A stretch of DNA of 27,870 nucleotides, from contig BFEA01000087.1 of the NCBI GenBank assembly GCA_003427395.1, positions 875,477 to 903,346 on the forward strand. The letters are read 5' to 3'. The position numbers and the translations under genes are program-made. The notes beneath the pieces were generated by a model. The model was not told the origin of the DNA, did not search any database, and saw only the letters and a program-made list of their open reading frames with translations. Positions 9,753 through 19,367 of this stretch are shown in pieces. Each line of letters starts with the position of its first letter. Positions within the stretch are counted from its first letter, which is position 1. This DNA comes from Chara braunii. Its lineage: Eukaryota > Streptophyta > Charophyceae > Charales > Characeae.

Positions 9753-10370
9753 GGGCTCAGTACTCAGCACCACTTCAGAAATCTGGTTTCTTCCAAAGCC
9801 GTATACAAGCCACGATTTTAGGAAACGTACAGGCCACTACATGAGCGCCCAAATTTATACGACTAGAAATGTTTCTACTCTACTCTACTTTCTGCGGCCC
9901 ATAGCTGGGCCAAGTACTTGTGGCTTAAACCACCAGTTCTTCCTAAGCCGTGGCAGTATATGAGCCGCGAAGCACTGGCCCACTGGGTAGAAAGGGTCGG
10001 GCAGTTTGAAGGGGTCCAAAGGGCCTGCCAGTGGCCGCTCTGGTCCAAATTCATTCTAGCGGGAACGCTGTGGCAGAAGTTACATCCAATCCTCTCTGCT
10101 AGTGATCCAATCCTCTCTGCTAGTGGGACTTCACCCCCGCGCTCGGTACTCAACATAGCTTCACAATCAGAAATATGGTTTCTTGTTATGGTAAACCAGT
10201 GCCCCCGTCCAAAATTCATTCAAATGGAAACATGGCAGCAGGAATTACATCCAACCCTCTCCCCTCTGCTACTGGAACCTCGCCCCTGGGCTCAGTACTC
10301 AAAACACCTTCACAAATCTGGCTTCTGGCAGCCAGACAGCGCTGGTAAAATTCATTCAATTGAAAATGTC
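9700..10370 (+). repeat. Three diverged direct repeats carrying the same arm motif
   Basis: A unit reading TTACATCCAATCCTCTCTGC, then GGGCTCAGTACTCA, then a TCAGAAATCTGGTTTCT-like block occurs at about 9707, 10079 and 10233. The second unit contains a perfect 21-bp tandem duplication (10084-10104 and 10105-10125). Between units 1 and 2 lies non-repeated sequence. A 241-codon ORF running across the array has no family resemblance and looks fortuitous. Confidence 0.65.
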
Positions 10371-10392
10371 ATTGCTCTCGGGTGCAAATTCA

Positions 10393-10691
10393 GGGCCTGG
10401 TTGCACTACTCGCCATCCGCCACATCCACCACAATTTGTGATTGGTGGAGAGTGAAAAAATTGGGAATCCTGTCGAACTGGAAGCCTAGTTGCACTTACT
10501 CACCACAATATTTCTTCCACAGAATTTGCCGTGCACTATCCATCAAATTGTTTTGTGGAGAGGTCCAAGGACCACCCTCCACAAACCGCCATGCACAGGC
10601 GGGTGGAGCACAACTTGTGGCTACGGTGTGGGGAGCAGTCTGACATATTTTTCATTCTCCAAGTTTGTCAAATAAGTGCAACCAGGGGCCC
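10393..10691. mobile_element. MITE-like element with GGGCCTGGTTGCACT terminal inverted repeats
   Basis: GGGCCTGGTTGCACT at 10393-10407 is matched by AGTGCAACCAGGGGCCC at 10675-10691 (one extra base). A further diverged right-end copy (AGTGCCAACCAGGCCCT) lies at about 10717. The TIR start resembles hAT or PIF/Harbinger ends, but no clear target-site duplication was seen. Confidence 0.6.
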
Positions 10692-10739
10692 ACTCGCGAA
10701 ACTTGGCGTTTGGAGAGTAGTGCCAACCAGGCCCTCATT

Positions 10740-11040
10740 CAGGTGGAAATGTTGCGGCTCTATTTTTCGCTGTGGCCCATGTACGGATGAAGTGCTTGTG
10801 TTTTAAAAATGAAAGATAGCACTAAAATAAGAAACAAAAGAAAACGAAACGGAAAGATACGCACTCTGCAAGGGCATAACTACCGAGCATGGTCTGCTGC
10901 ACTGCAGCTGCCATGCTGCGCTCACGGCAAAGAAGCAAAATCAATTTCTGCTTTCTGATGCCATTGGGCCACGTGCCACCACTTCCCACGTGCGCAAAGG
11001 ACAAAAATTATGGCTGTGTATCTTTCCATATTCTAGTGTA
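10740..11040. other. No gene recognised
   Basis: Only short ORFs. The stretch 10754-10806 resembles 9893-9934 (GGCCCATG..AAGTGCTTGTG), so it may be another repeat fragment. Confidence 0.4.
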
Positions 11041-11620
11041 ATACTCGGGCCTCGCTACACTACGCTTGAAACTTGAAGTTTCAAGAGTGTGGCATGGCTG
11101 CACGGACTCTTGACGCGGGATGCCCGAAACCTATTCGAGAGCTGTCAGACTCACTCCCTAAAATGTCGAGAGTGCTGGCCTCGCCACACCACTCCCTAAT
11201 CCCCAAAAGAATTCGGGAGCACTCCCGAGTGTCCGAACACGCAAAAATCCACTCGGAAGAGTGCTTCACCATACTCTGCTCCCGAAACCACCACTCTCAA
11301 AATCTAAGGTTGGCAGAAGGCGCATTCAGATGGAAAACTATAGGGATAGTAACTTGTCCTGAGGCTACACAAATTTCCGTTTCAGACTTCGGGAGGGTTT
11401 GGGAGTTCTCGAGCCCACTGACTGAGGTCTCCCGAAATCACACTTTTGCAGGCTGGAGGAGAAGTGGATTTCGGGAGTGCTCTCGAAATCTAAACCCTGA
11501 CAATAGAGCGGGAGTGGTTGTGGTGTGGCTATACTCGGGCCTCACCACACCAAGTTCCTACTGACACACTACTTTCGGTAGTGAGTGCCACGATGCTCGG
11601 GAGTGGTGTGGCGAGGCCGT
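11041..11620. mobile_element. Foldback-type repeat with GGCCTCGCCACACCACTCCC motifs
   Basis: GGCCTCGCCACACCACTCCC occurs directly at 11177-11196 and inverted at 11599-11618 (perfect over 20 bp). Diverged direct copies, both preceded by ATACTCGGG, lie at about 11041-11064 and 11531-11554. A perfect 10-bp-arm palindrome centred on one base lies at 11065-11085 (CTTGAAACTT G AAGTTTCAAG). Many CTCCCGA/TCGGGAG motifs scatter through the interior. A 163-codon ORF inside shows no family and is probably fortuitous. Confidence 0.6.
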
Positions 11621-11952
11621 CAGTCATCCCTGCATTAACTAAAGAAAGGCCCTCTTGATTTTTTTGGGGGGGTAACTACGGAGCCGTCACAAAAAAAGTT
11701 TCAAAATGCATTTGAAACAGCTTTTCCCCACTCAAGTCAGGGCCGCAGTTTGAAATGCAGTTCAAACTCCAATATGCGGAAAAGTCGCAGCATGGAGTTT
11801 GACACTGCAATCTAGCCCCCCACGTGGGAGGGCCCAGTAGATGCTGTAGAGGCTCCCGAACAGGCCTGGGAGACACCCTCTCCATTCAAATGTAGTATGT
11901 ACACTCCCACGTTCGAGGTCCTATACATTCGGGAAGCTGCCGCTGAAACGTG
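11621..11952. other. No gene recognised
   Basis: Short ORFs only. TTTGAAATGCAGTTCAAACTCC contains a small inverted pair near 11749-11770. Confidence 0.4.
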
Positions 11953-11963
11953 GCGCGCGCGCA

Positions 11964-12016
<53 letters not shown>

Positions 12017-12029
12017 GGGGGGGGGGGGN

Positions 12030-12080
<51 letters not shown>
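11953..12080. repeat. Compound microsatellite (GC)n(CA)n(AG)n followed by a 75-nt poly(G) run
   Basis: GCGCGC passes into CA repeats, then AG repeats to about 12005, then G from 12006 to 12080 with one N at 12029. The G run has extreme quadruplex potential, and the single N and exact length are unreliable in a short-read assembly. Confidence 0.95.
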
Positions 12081-12083
<3 letters not shown>

Positions 12084-12245
12084 CGTGTAGTTTCTCAAAC
12101 GTATTGGACCATGAACATAGGATTATACATTCGAAGACAGAAGTACAATAGAGCCCCGTGTGAACAACTTCTGTTTTTGAATGTTTCGTCCCATGTTCAT
12201 GTCCTGTCGGTGTGCTATGGAGAAGCCAGGCGACCTAGGCGACGT

Positions 12246-12568
12246 GGCGGGTGAAACCACGAGGCGCGTGATGGTAGGGCGTGGCGACGAGCGGTGATGG
12301 GGAGCAGCAACGAGCGGCGAGGCATGGGGGAAGAGGGCGGGGTTGGTGGTGAGAGGGTGTGATGGAGGATGACGGGGTCACGGGGCAGGGGGTAAGGGTG
12401 GGTGGTCGCGCCTCGTGCGGCTCGCGACTCGTCAGTACGGTGTGGGAGCAATTGGGTGAAGCGGCGGGTGAAAGTGCGAGGCGCGTGATGGCAGGGAGCT
12501 CGTATTTTTCGAGCAGGATTTTTAATTTTAAATTCGTATTCTCTGAGCAGGATTCCTAATATGAAATT
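12246..12568. repeat. Direct repeats in a GC-rich to AT-rich transition
   Basis: GGCGGGTGAAA followed by CGAGGCGCGTGATGG occurs at about 12246 and again at about 12462. A diverged tandem pair of 34 bp (CGTATT....GAGCAGGATT...) follows at 12501-12534 and 12535-12568. No coding evidence. Confidence 0.65.
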
Positions 12569-13060
12569 CGTAATCAGCGTTTTTGCTTTGATCCCAATTA
12601 ATAATTACTCAATTTTGAATTACGAAGGGTTACAAATTGATTTTCTCAAAGTGGAATTGATGTCCTATGTTTATCCATCTTTGATCTATATCTAAATCTG
12701 ACGTAGTTCTCCATATTTGTGCGCATAAGCTGGGCTCTTTTTTTGAATTCGATATTTGATGTCACTTGTTTGAAGGATTTAAAAAAAATTGGTTACAATC
12801 GAGTCTCAAGCTGCGATAATGTAGGATTTGGGCTCATAGGTGCTGATTGCATTATCTCCTTGAAGTTCAGGGTTGGAGAACATGGAGCCCCTCCCTGCGA
12901 GGGCTATACAAGGTGGGAGGTGTGATCCTTGAGAGGGTAGGGGCGGTATTGTGGGTTTTGTTCTCCTTTGGGCCAGACTGATCTGGGACTGATCAGCTAC
13001 GGCGGTTGGGAGGGAGGACAAGGGGCTGTGCTGTTTTCAGCAAGATGAGCTATGTAACCG
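12569..13060. other. No gene recognised
   Basis: AT-leaning sequence with short ORFs only. Confidence 0.4.
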
Positions 13061-13730
13061 TTTGAACGCCATGAACGCGCGTTCGCGTTTAAATGTGCGT
13101 TTGAACGCGGATTTAAATTCGTGCTCAAAATTGAACGGCGTTCAATTATTTTTTTATTTTTTATTTTTTTTGCGTATATGCCTGTTAATTTTGGAATCAT
13201 TTTGCTGAGTCAAAAAAAAATGCAAAATCGTCAAAGATGGCGACGTCAAATCGTGTTCGCCCACTTATTTTTTTACTTTTTATTTTTTGTTTTCACTTTA
13301 TTTCGCCACCTAAAAAAAAATCTTATTTTTTTACACTTTTTTCATGAGTTTTGTATAATGTGAAGTACACATCTGTAAATTTTTAGGGCATTTGGCTTTG
13401 CCAAAAAACAATAAAAAATCGTCAAAGATGGCGGTGTCACAAACGTATTCGCGCACTCACTAATTTCAATTCTTTTTTTACTTTTTTCTATTTTCTGTTT
13501 TCTATTTTTATTTCCAATTTGGTAATGAATTTAGATGTAATGCTCAGGCAAATGTTGTTTATTTTATTTTTCTTCATAACATTTTGTTTTTTCGGAATTT
13601 TTTGAGGACTTTTTTTTTTTTTTTTTTTCCGGCGGAATTGGACTCTGCGTTCGGTCGCGTTTAGTGCACGCGTGTGCATTCCGTTCAGTTTCTGAACAGA
13701 AAACCCATGTTCAATGAACGCGCAGTTTCA
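13061..13730. repeat. AT-rich repeat block bounded by GAACGCG-rich ends
   Basis: The left edge (13061-13150) and right edge (13636-13730) are both dense in GAACGC/GCGTTC words. The AT-rich interior has two diverged copies of a block containing AATCGTCAAAGATGGCG, at about 13211-13266 and 13405-13459. Positions about 13510-13605 match the interior of the TIR element at 8793-9050, so the two are probably members of one transposon group. Exact ends are uncertain. Confidence 0.55.
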
Positions 13731-14230
13731 TAGAAGATGAGAGGTCGAGAGGTGTTTCACTTAGAAGGGGTGGGACACAAAGGAAGGGGGATCTTCAACT
13801 TTGTGCGGGCATGCTCTAGGGGGTAATGCATGTTGTTGAGGGAGCAGGAGTGAATTAGGGGGCTGTTCTTAACCGGGGCTGGGAGGTGAACGGGCGCCTT
13901 CCAGCGATGGCAGCGAAAGGACAGGAGCTTGTTTTTTTGGGGGGGAGGAGTAAGCCGCTCGGTTCTTTGTGAGCTCTTTTACATTCAGCTGAGACGTGAA
14001 TAGGCGCGGGAATTTCCATGGGGGAAGAAGTAGTTCCCCTCCCGTGACCAGTCCTCTCTCCTTGTGGGAATAACAGGTGTTGACTGCCTATTTAGGTTAT
14101 GATCCCTGCGTGTGTATCTGTGTTCTTTGAATTCTTTTTTATTACAAAGGTTTCAACTGGAAATATCGGGATAATTTTGGTGTTGGTTGCAGTGGATTGT
14201 GCTTGTGGTGATGGTTGGAGATAATGCGCT
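13731..14230. other. No gene recognised
   Basis: Sequence with G-rich patches and short ORFs only; leads into the dispersed repeat family that starts near 14231. Confidence 0.4.
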
Positions 14231-15290
14231 CTGCGGCGAAGGGGCTAGTCAGTACGGCGGAAATAGGGCACAACAGCTGTGGAGATGGTGGATCTACCGT
14301 AGTAAGTCTTGCCGTAGTAAGGTTGAGAAGGTTTCGTTGGATGTTTTTGCAGCCAGTGCCAGAAAGAAAGGATGATTGGAACTATACTCGTGGCGACGAT
14401 TGGTGGTTTGTCTGGTATCTGCTGATGTCTTTAGCTCCAGTGGTTTGTGAATGGACGAGGTGAGAACGACGCTGGTCGGTGTTGGGGCTTGGTCGGCTGC
14501 CCTCTAACCCGAGCGGTACGGGAACAAGAGACCTGGTAGTGAGATCTGGGAAGTTGTCGAGGGTGGAAGGCACTCTAGTGTCTATTGGCGAACTAATACT
14601 TAGTCGACGCTGGCTGAAGTTGGGGCGGGTCGTTTTGCCCTGTAACCTAGCAGGTGGGGGAATTTCTGGGGTTGGTCGTGCCACTCTGTAATCTAGCAGT
14701 TGGGAGTGGGAGGCCTGGTAGAGATTGGATATCGAGGTATAGGAGAGAGGCGGATAGGGTTGAGTTGCTGATAGTCGCTAAAGGTAGGTGGTTTTCGGTC
14801 CGAATATTTCCGTGATCAAATCTTGAAAAAACGTGGTCTTACGAATGTTTTGCAATTTTGGGGACCCTTAGCAACTCATTTTAGGAGGCTTTATCACTAT
14901 TATACTCAGTGATCTGCAGTTGTCCGATACCAGAACGACGCTGGCCGGTACTGGGGTGTTGCCCTGTAACCTGCTGATGCAGGAGTGTGAGGCCTGGTGG
15001 ACAGATCTGGAAATGCTTTGGGGTGGGCATTTCAATGGACAACTAAGGGTTACCGCTGGGACGACGCTGGTCGGAGTTGGGGTGAGTCGTGTTGCCTTGT
15101 AACCCGAGCGGGTGGGGGTGTGAGACCTGGAAGAGCTCCATAGGGAGTAAGACAGTGTTGGATATTTTTAGAAGGATTTGTTAGGGATTCCGAGGGTTTT
15201 TAGCATTTATAGGACCTTAGTGATGACGTCTTTTGCTTCTAAAATTCCTCTTCAGCGAATAGGCTAGTAATTGTTCATGATCTTATTCTT
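14231..15290 (+). repeat. Dispersed repeat family, first copies
   Basis: Repeated words are ACGACGCTGG(T/C)CGG, GTTGCCCTGTAACC, GTGAGGCCTGGTAGAGA and GATCTGGGGATGCTTTGGG. They occur at about 14466-14735 and again at about 14860-15200, and recur at 16560-16930 and, reversed, at 25087-25345. Positions 14240-14330 match the reverse complement of about 24890-24985, so the family is longer than the common core. A TGTCCGATACC word at about 14922 (GTTCGATGCC in the 16634 copy) resembles a weak RNA polymerase III B box; this is suggestive only. No protein is encoded. Confidence 0.7.
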
Positions 15291-15683
15291 CAGATAAAAT
15301 CGGCTTGCAATGTATACCGCCGTACGAATACGGCCCGTACGTACGTACGCCCCCCCCGGCACCCATACGACCCGTACGTACGAACTTCGGGCCGTCCGTA
15401 CATGGCCTTCCGGAGGGGTGGTGAGGGGGTGGATGGGCTGGGGGGGGGTCGGGTGTCAGGGGGTAAACCCCCATTAAAAAAAACCGCAAAAAAAAAGAAA
15501 TGTTTTTTTGGTCCCGGGTGAAAGAAAAAAAAATTGATTGATTGATTAATTCGTTGATTGATTGATTGATTGATTGATTGTTTGATTGATTAACATGTGC
15601 ACATTGATTGATTGATTGATTGATTGATTGATCGAGCGTGAAAAAAAAAAAACGAAAAAAAAGAAAAACAAATTCATTCAAAA

Positions 15684-15717
<34 letters not shown>

Positions 15718-15720
15718 CAG

Positions 15721-15956
15721 NNNNNNNNNNNNNNNNNNNNNNNNNNNNNNNNNNNNNNNNNNNNNNNNNNNNNNNNNNNNNNNNNNNNNNNNNNNNNNNN
15801 NNNNNNNNNNNNNNNNNNNNNNNNNNNNNNNNNNNNNNNNNNNNNNNNNNNNNNNNNNNNNNNNNNNNNNNNNNNNNNNNNNNNNNNNNNNNNNNNNNNN
15901 NNNNNNNNNNNNNNNNNNNNNNNNNNNNNNNNNNNNNNNNNNNNNNNNNNNNNNNN
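15721..15956. other. Assembly gap (236 N)
   Basis: A run of N bounded by GATT-type repeats on both sides, so the gap probably hides more of this tetranucleotide repeat and its size may be an estimate. Confidence 0.99.
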
Positions 15957-16156
15957 TTATTTTTATTGATTGATTTATTGATTGATTGGTGGTGGGGGGG
16001 TCGCCTCCCCCCCGCGAACACACACATACACACACACACACGCACACACACACCGACACCCACACACACACACACACGCACACACGCAACTGTTTTTTTG
16101 TTTTTTTTTTTATTGATTGATTGAGTGGCAGTGAGGGGGTCGCCTCCCCCCCTTGA

Positions 16157-16188
<32 letters not shown>

Positions 16189-16308
16189 GCATGAGGGGCA
16201 ACTGCCCTTTTTTTCTTGGTACGAGTTTCTTTTTTTTTTCTTTTTTTTTCTCATCTTTTTTGTTTTTGATTTTTTAAAAATCCTTTCAAAGGTCAAAAAA
16301 AAATAAAA

Positions 16309-16347
16309 AATGGGGTTGTAGATCTTTTCAAGATCTATAACCCCATT
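16309..16347. other. Near-perfect 18-bp stem-loop
   Basis: AATGGGGTTGTAGATCTT, loop TTC, AAGATCTATAACCCCATT. Seventeen Watson-Crick pairs plus one G-T pair, followed by an ATTT repeat. Either a transposon-internal hairpin or a small-RNA-type foldback; nothing here decides. Confidence 0.85.
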
Positions 16348-16559
16348 ATTTATTTATTTATTTATTTATTTGTTTTTTTTTCCCCCCAAATCACCGTCGT
16401 ACGGACGTCGCCTGTACGCCCGTACGGCCATCTGTCCGTCTGTACGCATGGGCCGTACGAAGACCCCCCCGTACGACGTACGGGGGGCTACACTGTCGGG
16501 TTGAAGTTCTGGTATCTCAAAAAAAAAAATTGTATGTGCTCTAAAAAAAAGAGAATGCT

Positions 16560-17020
16560 TTAGGATTCTGAGGACTTCTAACAACTCGCTTTAGGCTGTT
16601 TGACACTGGTACATCCATAGATCCGCGGTTTGTTCGATGCCAGAACGACGCTGGCCGGTGCTGGGGTGTTGCCTTGTAACTTGCTGGCTGCAGGAGCGTG
16701 AGGCCTGGTAGAGAGATCTGGGGATGCTTTGGGGTGGGCATTCCAAGGGTCCAAGGGACAACCAAGGGTTGCTTTTGGGATGACGCTGGCCAGAGCTAGG
16801 ACGAGTCGTGTTGCTCTGCAACCTAGCCGAGTGGGAGTGTGAGGCCTGGGAGAGCCCGACAGGGAATAGGACAATGTTGGACAGTTTTAGAGAATTTTGT
16901 TTAGGAGTCTAGGGGTTCTGAGCATTTAAAAAGGGGTCAGTAGTGATTCATAGTTTTTTAACCTCTTTTTAATTCTCTTGAATTTCTTTAATAGTTCTCA
17001 ATAGCTCTCAGATTCAGCAG
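16560..17020 (+). repeat. Dispersed repeat family, copy interrupted by the LINE
   Basis: This copy aligns along most of its length with 14860-15200: GAGGACTTCTAACAACTCGC, CCAGAACGACGCTGGCCGG, GGGATGCTTTGGGGTGGGC, GTCGTGTTGCTCTGC and TGAGGCCTGGGAGAGC in the same order. The sequence breaks at about 17020, where LINE-type sequence begins, and seems to resume at 27793. Confidence 0.7.
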
Positions 17021-19367
17021 GCGAGAGGCTTCGACCCACGGCGGAGCGCCGGTTCCGGGCGAGTAGCGTAGCGCTCCAGAAAGCGGCGTCGCCCTCTCAC
17101 CTCGGTGGGAGGCGGTGTCCGACCGTCCCCTCCGCTGTCGCGACGGAGAATGGAAGCGACCGTCTGCACTTCCCGCAACGAGGAAGGAGGCTAGGCCTCA
17201 GTGGTGCTCCGCTCGGACAGTCCAAGGCCTTCGGTAGTTTAGGGTTTTCACCATAGCTGTTTCACCGTGGTAACGCAGTAAAAGTTGGGGCGTCCATAGG
17301 GAATGGGAACTCCACCGCGTAGTTACGGTATCCCTCAGATGCAGGATAGCAGGCCAGAACCGAACTGAGTATGCCTATCACGTGTAGTGCCCCGTCACAT
17401 CCCAACAACCGGGAAGACGTCACCCGTCACTTGACCATAGCACAGGTAAGGACGCGGTGGTTACTACTTGCCGTCATTTGGTTGGAGACTTTGAGTAATT
17501 TGAACGCAAGATAGCGGGGCGGAAGAGTAGATAGCACTCAGTTAAATACCATGGTAAACAGGGAGTTAACTGGAGAACTTTGCAGCCCGAACTGTTCACC
17601 ATAGACATGGAATCAAGCCCCGACGGTAAGGTAAAGTGCAGTAGTGGAAGTTGCCGCAGGCCCGCAGAAGGGAGGAAAAGTATATCACCTTCCGCTCCAT
17701 TTCCTGGGGACGCAAGTGCTAGGTTCGTCCGAACACCTGAAGTGTGTTCTCTCTAGTTTGGAGTGCGGGTAAAGGCGCCTGCGTGCGGTAATAGAGAGGA
17801 GCCGTGTTACAACTATTAAGGCGAACTCCGTTTTCGGCGCACTTGTACGCGGGTGAGAGGAACTAAACTTGACTTTGTGTCGACGGTCGATGGGAGGAGG
17901 ACCAATCTAGACTTGAAAATGGCGGATGCATTCGGGTTATGGTTCTGATTGAGCATTTTTAAAGGGATTAGAATTAGAGAGAAGACTAGTTTCAATTCAT
18001 TACGAATGTCGTGCACGGGAGTGAGGCGCTCCGATGGACGATAGACTATCATCTTAGGTTCTCTCCCTTTGTGTGCGGGCAAAGGATTCTGAGCGCGAGT
18101 GAGGCACTCCGTGCACGGTGTGGTCTTCGGTTCTCTCTCTCACTTTGCATACGGGTAAAGGCCTTGGCGTGTGGTAATAGGGAAGAGTCGTGCTCCATCT
18201 AAGGCGAGCTCCTTTCTTGCGCGTGGGTGAGTGGAGCTAAGTATGGCACTTCATGCACAGCATCGTCTTCGGTTCTATCTCGTCTCGAGTGCGGGTAAAG
18301 GCTTCAGCGCGCGGTAATAGAGAAGAGTCGTGCTCCAGCTAAGGCAAGATTGTTTCCGGCACGCTTGTGCGTGGGCGAGTGGAGCTAAACGTCACATAGT
18401 GCTGACGGTCGATCGAATGACGACCAATAGACAACTGGACTTGAATGCGGCAGATGCATGCGGGTTATGGCTCTGATTGAATGTACTAAGGATTAGAGAG
18501 AAGTCCAGATTCATTTCGAAAGTCGTGCACGGGAGGGAAGCACTCTAATGAACAATAGGCTATCATCAATAGTGGTCTCGTGGGAAAGCAAGCACTGAAT
18601 GGGTAGGATCTCAGTACATGCTACGGTGGAAGTGCGGTGGGAGGCGAAACCGTGAGGGGAAAGGTAAAGGAGCACCGGTAATGTCTCAGAAATCTTATTG
18701 GGGGAACGGCCGACTTCGATACGGGAGCCGCTAAAGTTCTCCGGGTGAGTGTACACAACTCTCAATTGGTACACCGATCTGGTTTGCCACCTTCTATGAG
18801 TCGATGAGTTTTGTACCATGTTGTAATAGGGCTTTGCGGTGCCACACACCACGGGGCGTTGGGTATGCCCAGGCTCATACGGATGACGCACGTAACTCCG
18901 TCCAGAACGCCCTGCTAGAAGATACTAAGGAAAGTAGGTACAAAGCGACTATCAAGGGTTGTTAATTGGCTGCCTCGAAGTAGAAAGGTACTTTTTCCTT
19001 GATCTTCAGTCCTGCATTCATGGTGAAGGGTCACAACAACGCGGGTCCTTGGAACAAAAATGCCCTCTTGACGTACTCAATATTACTAGTTGTGCTCCTT
19101 CAGGGACCGGAGTTGTGACGTAGTGCCGTCTCTACCTCTGCTCCTCCCTACCTATCTCTTCCCTACCTATCTCTTCAACAGCAATCCCATTGAGGGATTA
19201 GTCTGATAGGCTGTCCTACCGATCCCTAGGCAGATCAGCGATATCACACTGAAGACAGAGGATGGAAGGCACCAAAGGCGACGGTCCTGCAGGAACCAGG
19301 GAAGGTACACTCCGCCAGCAATGAGGACCGCTGCTAACTTGCAAGGGGAAGGGAACGAAAAGCTACG
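17021..19367 (+). promoter_or_regulatory. LINE 5' UTR / presumed internal promoter region
   Basis: About 2.35 kb with no coding signal upstream of ORF1. It contains duplicated units (17763-18565) described separately. LINEs are generally transcribed from an internal promoter in the 5' UTR; that this stretch does so is inferred from position. A 126-codon antisense ORF at 18511-18891 has no recognisable family. Confidence 0.5.
17763..18565 (+). repeat. Tandem monomer-like units in the LINE 5' UTR
   Basis: Unit A (GTGCGGGTAAAGGC, GCGGTAATAGAGA, GTCGTG, CTAAGGC, GGGTGAGTGGAGCTAA) occurs at about 17763-17870, 18150-18241 and 18289-18390. Unit B (GACGGTCGAT, GACCAAT, CTTGAA, GCGGATGCAT, CGGGTTATGG, GTCGTGCACGGGAG) occurs at about 17876-18045 and 18402-18565. 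The order A-B-A-A-B suggests duplication of an A-B pair with one extra A. Confidence 0.75.

Larger units (their letters stand above)
15300..16500. repeat. CGTACG-rich block with GATT and CA microsatellites, possible insertion
   Basis: Both edges (15313-15406 and 16397-16488) are packed with CGTACG/GTACG words, and this block separates two copies of the flanking repeat family, so it may be an inserted element with degenerate inverted ends. Inside are GATT repeats (about 15533-15716 and 15960-15987), CA repeats (about 16018-16088 and 16157-16186) and two copies of a G-run/TCGCCT/C-run hairpin motif (about 15993-16013 and 16134-16152). Long minus-strand ORFs here are Asn-Gln-Ser-Ile and Cys-Val repeat artefacts. 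Confidence 0.6.

Noticed and set aside
9918-10643. 241-codon plus-strand ORF
   Set aside because: It runs through the diverged repeat array and the GGGCCTGGTTGCACT element, has no domain and changes character with each repeat; treated as fortuitous.
11073-11564. 163-codon plus-strand ORF
   Set aside because: Lies wholly inside an element with terminal repeats, rich in repeated CTCCCGA words; no recognisable family.
15283-16296. 337-codon minus-strand ORF
   Set aside because: Made of GATT and CA microsatellite translation plus unknown residues across the assembly gap.
18511-18891. 126-codon minus-strand ORF
   Set aside because: Antisense in the LINE 5' UTR and partly in its duplicated units; no family recognised.
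17021-19030. Ribosomal RNA or spacer
   Set aside because: GC-rich duplicated units suggested an rDNA spacer at first, but no rRNA core sequence was recognised and the position directly before ORF1 fits a LINE 5' UTR better.
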